Positions 61,456 through 64,000 of a stretch of DNA of 64,000 bases are shown piece by piece. The stretch is taken from assembly GCA_964617665.1 (NCBI GenBank), contig CAZUAH010000001.1, positions 48,767-112,766 on the forward strand, written 5' to 3'. Source of the stretch: JADHUC01 sp964617665. GTDB taxonomy: Bacteria > Planctomycetota > Planctomycetia > Pirellulales > Pirellulaceae. The translations under genes were made by a program, and so were the position numbers. Position 1 is the stretch's first letter; each line of letters opens with the position of its first letter. The notes beneath the pieces were generated by a model. It searched no databases. It saw only the letters and a list, made by a program, of their open reading frames with translations, and was not told the origin of the DNA.

Positions 61456-62694
61456 ATGAAAACGTTGCTCATCGATAATTATGACTCGTTCACCTTCAAC
61501 CTCTTTCAGCTTCTCGCTGAAGTGAACGGAACGGTTCCGGACGTTGTGCGGAATGACCAAGTTACGTTCACGGAGATTCTCGCTCGCGAGTACGACAATA
61601 TCGTAATATCTCCCGGTCCCGGGTCGGCGGACAACGTCGAGGACTTTGGGGTTTGCGCTGAAGTGGTGCTTCAAGAATCGATTCCCGTCCTCGGTGTGTG
61701 TCTCGGCCACCAGGGGCTATGCAACCATTACGGCGGGCGAATCGACTATGCTCCCGAACAAATGCATGGCCGAAGCAGTCAAATAATTCACGCAGACGGT
61801 GATCTTTTCGAGGGGATCCCCTCACCGTTTACCGCCGTTCGCTACCACTCGCTCGTAGCCCGCGACTTGCCCAATTGCATCAAGGAGCTTGGATGGACCG
61901 ATGACGGTGTGCTGATGGCAGTTCGGCACGTCACTCGTCCGCTTTGGGGAGTGCAGTTCCATCCGGAATCGATCTGTACGGATCACGGCTACCGTCTGAT
62001 TCGGAATTTCTATGACCTCACGAGACAATTCCTGAAAGGACATCCACCCCGTCCGCGATCAAACGGCAAGGGAAATGGCCGCGCCAATGCAAAACCGCGA
62101 GAGATCGCCGAAAAGGTGGAGATCGCAAAACGCAAACCGTCTGCCGTATCCGTACGCTACCGGGAACTGCTGTTCTACCCCGATTCCGAAGCGGCTTACG
62201 TGAACGTGTTTGGAGCGGCGCAACCGGCGTTCTGGCTCGACAGCAGCTTGGTCGCCGAGGGACTGTCTCGGTTCTCGTTCATGGGGGCGTGCACGCCGGA
62301 GAACGGAGAATTCGTATCCTACGATCAGTCGTCGGGGAAACGGCATGTGCGCAGGCTAGGGCTGGTAACCACAAGTTCCGAGAGCATTTTCAGCTATCTA
62401 TCAAGGAGGATCGCTGAAATGCAAGTGGGGAATGATGATGGTAGTGGGCTAGTTTCAATGACACCTTTGGTCACACACGATTCCGAGGTTGCAAAGTGGA
62501 CTGCACTGGCTGCAAAAGCCGCAGCAGGACGGCCGACACCAACTGCTGACGAAATCAAGGAAAATCAGTTCGCAATGGACGTATTCTACCTGATGTATCG
62601 GTTCGGCTTCAGCCAGGAGTTCTCTATTCGTCTTGCGAGTCAGTATCCGGGAGTTTTTGAAAGATCAAAAGCGACAGCAGAATCTGCGCCTTGA
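61456..62694 (+). CDS. PabA-PabB-type fusion, candidate PapA, truncated within the PabB part
   Basis: 412 residues from the ATG at 61456 (MKTLLIDNYDSFTFNL). The first about 195 residues form a complete glutamine amidotransferase: SPGPGS, GVCLGHQGLC (catalytic Cys), FHPESICT (His and Glu). After a linker (NGKGNGRANAKPRE) the start of a chorismate-binding PabB-like domain is seen (AFWLDSSLVAEGLSRFSFMG, then YLSRRIAEM). From about 62415 the family match ends and about 93 unrelated residues follow (SEVAKWTALAAKAAAG, MDVFYLMYRFGFSQEF). The chorismate-binding catalytic part is therefore absent, and amination of chorismate is unlikely from this gene as it stands. The tail overlaps a minus-strand gene by 71 bases. 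Confidence 0.78.
   Translation: MKTLLIDNYDSFTFNLFQLLAEVNGTVPDVVRNDQVTFTEILAREYDNIVISPGPGSADNVEDFGVCAEVVLQESIPVLGVCLGHQGLCNHYGGRIDYAPEQMHGRSSQIIHADGDLFEGIPSPFTAVRYHSLVARDLPNCIKELGWTDDGVLMAVRHVTRPLWGVQFHPESICTDHGYRLIRNFYDLTRQFLKGHPPRPRSNGKGNGRANAKPREIAEKVEIAKRKPSAVSVRYRELLFYPDSEAAYVNVFGAAQPAFWLDSSLVAEGLSRFSFMGACTPENGEFVSYDQSSGKRHVRRLGLVTTSSESIFSYLSRRIAEMQVGNDDGSGLVSMTPLVTHDSEVAKWTALAAKAAAGRPTPTADEIKENQFAMDVFYLMYRFGFSQEFSIRLASQYPGVFERSKATAESAP
62458..62694 (+). other. Foreign-looking tail of the PabA-PabB fusion, possibly a small gene
   Basis: An ATG at 62458 starts a 78-residue helical stretch in the same frame (MTPLVTHDSEVAKWTALAAK to RSKATAESAP). It could be an independent small gene joined to the truncated PabB part. 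No ribosome site is clear upstream. No family recognised. Confidence 0.35.
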
Positions 62695-62971
62695 TGCGAT
62701 CTAACTCTTGTGTGTCCTTTCGTCCCTCTGCGATGGCCTTCTGCAGGGCCGCTGGCATACTTGGGTCGATCGTCCTGGCTGTGTCCGCGACGGATTCCAT
62801 TAGCGTCATGGTTCCGTTAGATATGTCCGAGAGAATTTCAGTTGCTTTTTGAGTCCTGTCGTGGACGGACGCTGGAATTGTGCCCATGCATGCCGCAACA
62901 CGCATTCCGAAGAAGAACCCATTTTTGAACATCTGGAGTTGCGGCATATCAGGGATGTCTTCGGGGTTCAT
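62624..62971 (-). CDS. Small protein of unknown function
   Basis: 115 residues from the ATG at 62971, with AAAGGAG about 11 bases upstream; the frame is open to 63067. Helical, with MFKNGFFFGMRVAACMG near the start, then HDRTQKATEILSDISNGT and LQKAIAEGRKDTQELDRIKAQ. No domain recognised. Its 3' end overlaps the tail of the plus-strand fusion gene. It lies divergently from the next gene. Confidence 0.55.
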   Translation of the reverse strand: MNPEDIPDMPQLQMFKNGFFFGMRVAACMGTIPASVHDRTQKATEILSDISNGTMTLMESVADTARTIDPSMPAALQKAIAEGRKDTQELDRIKAQILLSLLIFQKLPDTDSQDE

Positions 62972-63155
62972 TCGTACGGGACTCCTTTGTTGTGGCGGCT
63001 CGGCGTTGGCGTGGAAACTTTCGCCGGGTCGCCAGTTTTGAAACCGGACCAAGTAGTTGGTCCTCACTCGACAAGGGTATTCGGTAGCTATAGATTAACC
63101 TCCATACGGGTAGGCGGGTAGCTCCCGCCGCAGGCCCTGGTGTGACGTGGCTGGT

Positions 63156-63195
63156 AACCTCCACGCGGCGCACCGGAGCCGGCCCGGTGGAGGTT
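63156..63195 (+). promoter_or_regulatory. Hairpin that can hide a ribosome binding site
   Basis: AACCTCCAC (63156-63164) is the exact reverse complement of GTGGAGGTT (63187-63195). The latter contains the GGAGG site of the GTG start at 63200. A further AACCTCCA at 63097-63104 could compete for the same pairing. This may control translation, or may just be a repeat. Confidence 0.4.
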
Positions 63196-63199
63196 GCAC

Positions 63200-63832
63200 G
63201 TGCCTGAGAAGCCCAATCGGGAAGCCGTCGAACGGTTCGCATTTCTCTGTGGCGAAATCGCCGATCGCATTCGCGAACAGCAAGCTGGATGGAGAGCCAC
63301 TACGCCGATGCTGGGCGATATCGATGAGCTTCTGCGAGAGCTAACCGCTTGCTCAAACACGATCGGCCTTCCTCATCCACCCATCCGGGAAGATATCTCC
63401 AAAGAGGGAACCAAGTGGAGTGCTCAAATCGAGTTGTTCTATCCTGGAGAATCGCAGACACGACGGATGGGTACGCTTTGGAATGGCGACACATCCGTTG
63501 ATGAGTGGGTTCCGTCCAATCTGCCACACTGGCGTGGCGAGGCCATCATCTGCCTAGAACGATGGCAACGTCACGTCAAAAGTCCACTGTTTTGCCAGAA
63601 AGGGCTTCCGCCAAGCGAGGCGAACGTAAAGAAGTTATTTCCAGCAGGGATTCCCAGCGATCCTGACATCATCGATTTGGCCGTTCGCATCCAAGCGAAC
63701 AGCGGTTCAGGAAAATCCATGCGACAGACCGCCAGGGAATACACTGGAGAAACCATGCAGCATCAACCAAGGGCGGACTCTTTGTTGGCTCGCATTCGGA
63801 TGATGCGAAATCGCGGCAAGTTGAATCTCTAA
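63200..63832 (+). CDS. Protein of unknown function
   Basis: 210 residues from the GTG at 63200 with GGAGG 6 bases upstream; a TTG at 63194 is the other possibility. Charged N-terminal helices (REAVERFAFLCGEIADRIRE), a central beta-like part (WSAQIELFYPGESQTRRMG, LPHWRGEAIICLERWQRHV) and a basic, Arg-rich end (ADSLLARIRMMRNRGKLNL) that could bind nucleic acid. No family recognised. It is followed at once by a cluster of GTTCGC boxes. Confidence 0.6.
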   Translation: MPEKPNREAVERFAFLCGEIADRIREQQAGWRATTPMLGDIDELLRELTACSNTIGLPHPPIREDISKEGTKWSAQIELFYPGESQTRRMGTLWNGDTSVDEWVPSNLPHWRGEAIICLERWQRHVKSPLFCQKGLPPSEANVKKLFPAGIPSDPDIIDLAVRIQANSGSGKSMRQTAREYTGETMQHQPRADSLLARIRMMRNRGKLNL

Positions 63833-63839
63833 TCTGCAT

Positions 63840-63893
63840 GCGAACAATGTTCGCGCCGGTGTTCGCATTTCGTTCGCACTGGTTCGCGCGAAC
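63840..63893. repeat. Cluster of GTTCGC boxes, operator-like
   Basis: A perfect palindrome GCGAACAATGTTCGC (63840-63854), single GTTCGC boxes at 63861 and 63872, and a second perfect palindrome GTTCGCGCGAAC (63882-63893). Forward boxes start at 63849, 63861, 63872 and 63882, about one helical turn apart. Likely a protein-binding array. The rest of the window to 64000 holds nothing recognisable. Confidence 0.55.
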
Positions 63894-64000
63894 GCTTCTT
63901 CTCGGAGTCGTTGAATGCACGGGATCTGCGCGTAGGATGACCCCAGCTGTTCGGCGTCAATTAGCTTAAGTCTTTAGCGACAATTAGGTTGAGGGGCAGG

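Noticed and set aside
63141..63200. GTGTGACG motif as a possible group II intron 5' end
   Set aside because: Not followed by the usual group II sequence, and no reverse transcriptase or domain V-like hairpin is seen in the window.
63840..63893. Gram-positive type LexA box
   Set aside because: The palindrome has three bases between GAAC and GTTC, not the four of that box; kept only as an unassigned operator-like cluster.
1..64000. tRNA, rRNA or CRISPR array
   Set aside because: No conserved T-loop/acceptor pattern, rRNA segments or regularly spaced direct repeats were recognised by eye.

Overview
The window reads as a chromosome segment of a planctomycete, most likely Pirellulales-like. Evidence: five ECF-type sigma factor genes, four of them directly before large membrane-anchored Ser/Thr kinases; a giant surface protein with an N-terminal LEPR-XLL-like motif and a C-terminal dockerin; kinase-WD40 proteins; OmpL/DcaP-like porins; and many palindromic intergenic repeats. 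No rRNA, tRNA, CRISPR array or complete insertion sequence was seen.

Layout. (1) 1-14.5 kb, signalling: the end of an acidic protein, a small exported protein, a lone RpoE-like sigma factor, then a tight sigma-kinase-sigma-kinase operon (2352-8638), a class II aldolase, a porin and a reverse-strand sigma-kinase pair (11414-14476). The first kinase is fused to a membrane bundle, the second carries a zinc ribbon, RDD-like membrane blocks and a degenerate second kinase-like domain, and the third has an in-frame palindromic insertion in its activation segment. (2) 15.1-28.6 kb, an exported catabolic locus on the + strand: a secreted protein of unknown function, two paralogous secreted proteins with Asp/Gly/Phe-rich tails, a Tat-exported 8-oxoguanine-deaminase-like amidohydrolase, two tandem YtcJ-like amidohydrolases, a HEAT-repeat protein and a beta-barrel porin. 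(3) 28.7-31.1 kb, central metabolism on the - strand: NAD-type isocitrate dehydrogenase and 6-phosphofructokinase.

(4) 31.3-50.8 kb, one giant surface protein of about 6,500 residues, split in this sequence by a one-base frameshift in a C7/G7 tract. It carries a CSLREA-like motif, a parallel beta-helix, a nine-repeat TolB-like propeller, long repetitive beta regions, Calx-beta-like, PPC-like and anchor-type modules, a seven-repeat predicted propeller, a DUF11 domain and a dockerin. (5) 51.2-55.6 kb, a divergent sigma factor plus a kinase-WD40 gene split by an in-frame TGA.

(6) 56-62.7 kb, the most interesting region: a glycosyltransferase, then on the - strand a GNAT-like acyltransferase translationally coupled to an alpha-oxoamine synthase (serine palmitoyltransferase-like). 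Divergent from these is a three-gene set encoding a chorismate-mutase-like protein, a prephenate-dehydrogenase-like protein and a PabA-PabB-type fusion. This is the enzyme set of p-aminophenylalanine synthesis (PapB, PapC, PapA). The fusion gene is cut within the PabB part and continues into unrelated sequence. (7) 62.4-64 kb looks like different DNA: short genes of unknown function, a hairpin that could sequester a ribosome binding site, and a cluster of GTTCGC boxes.
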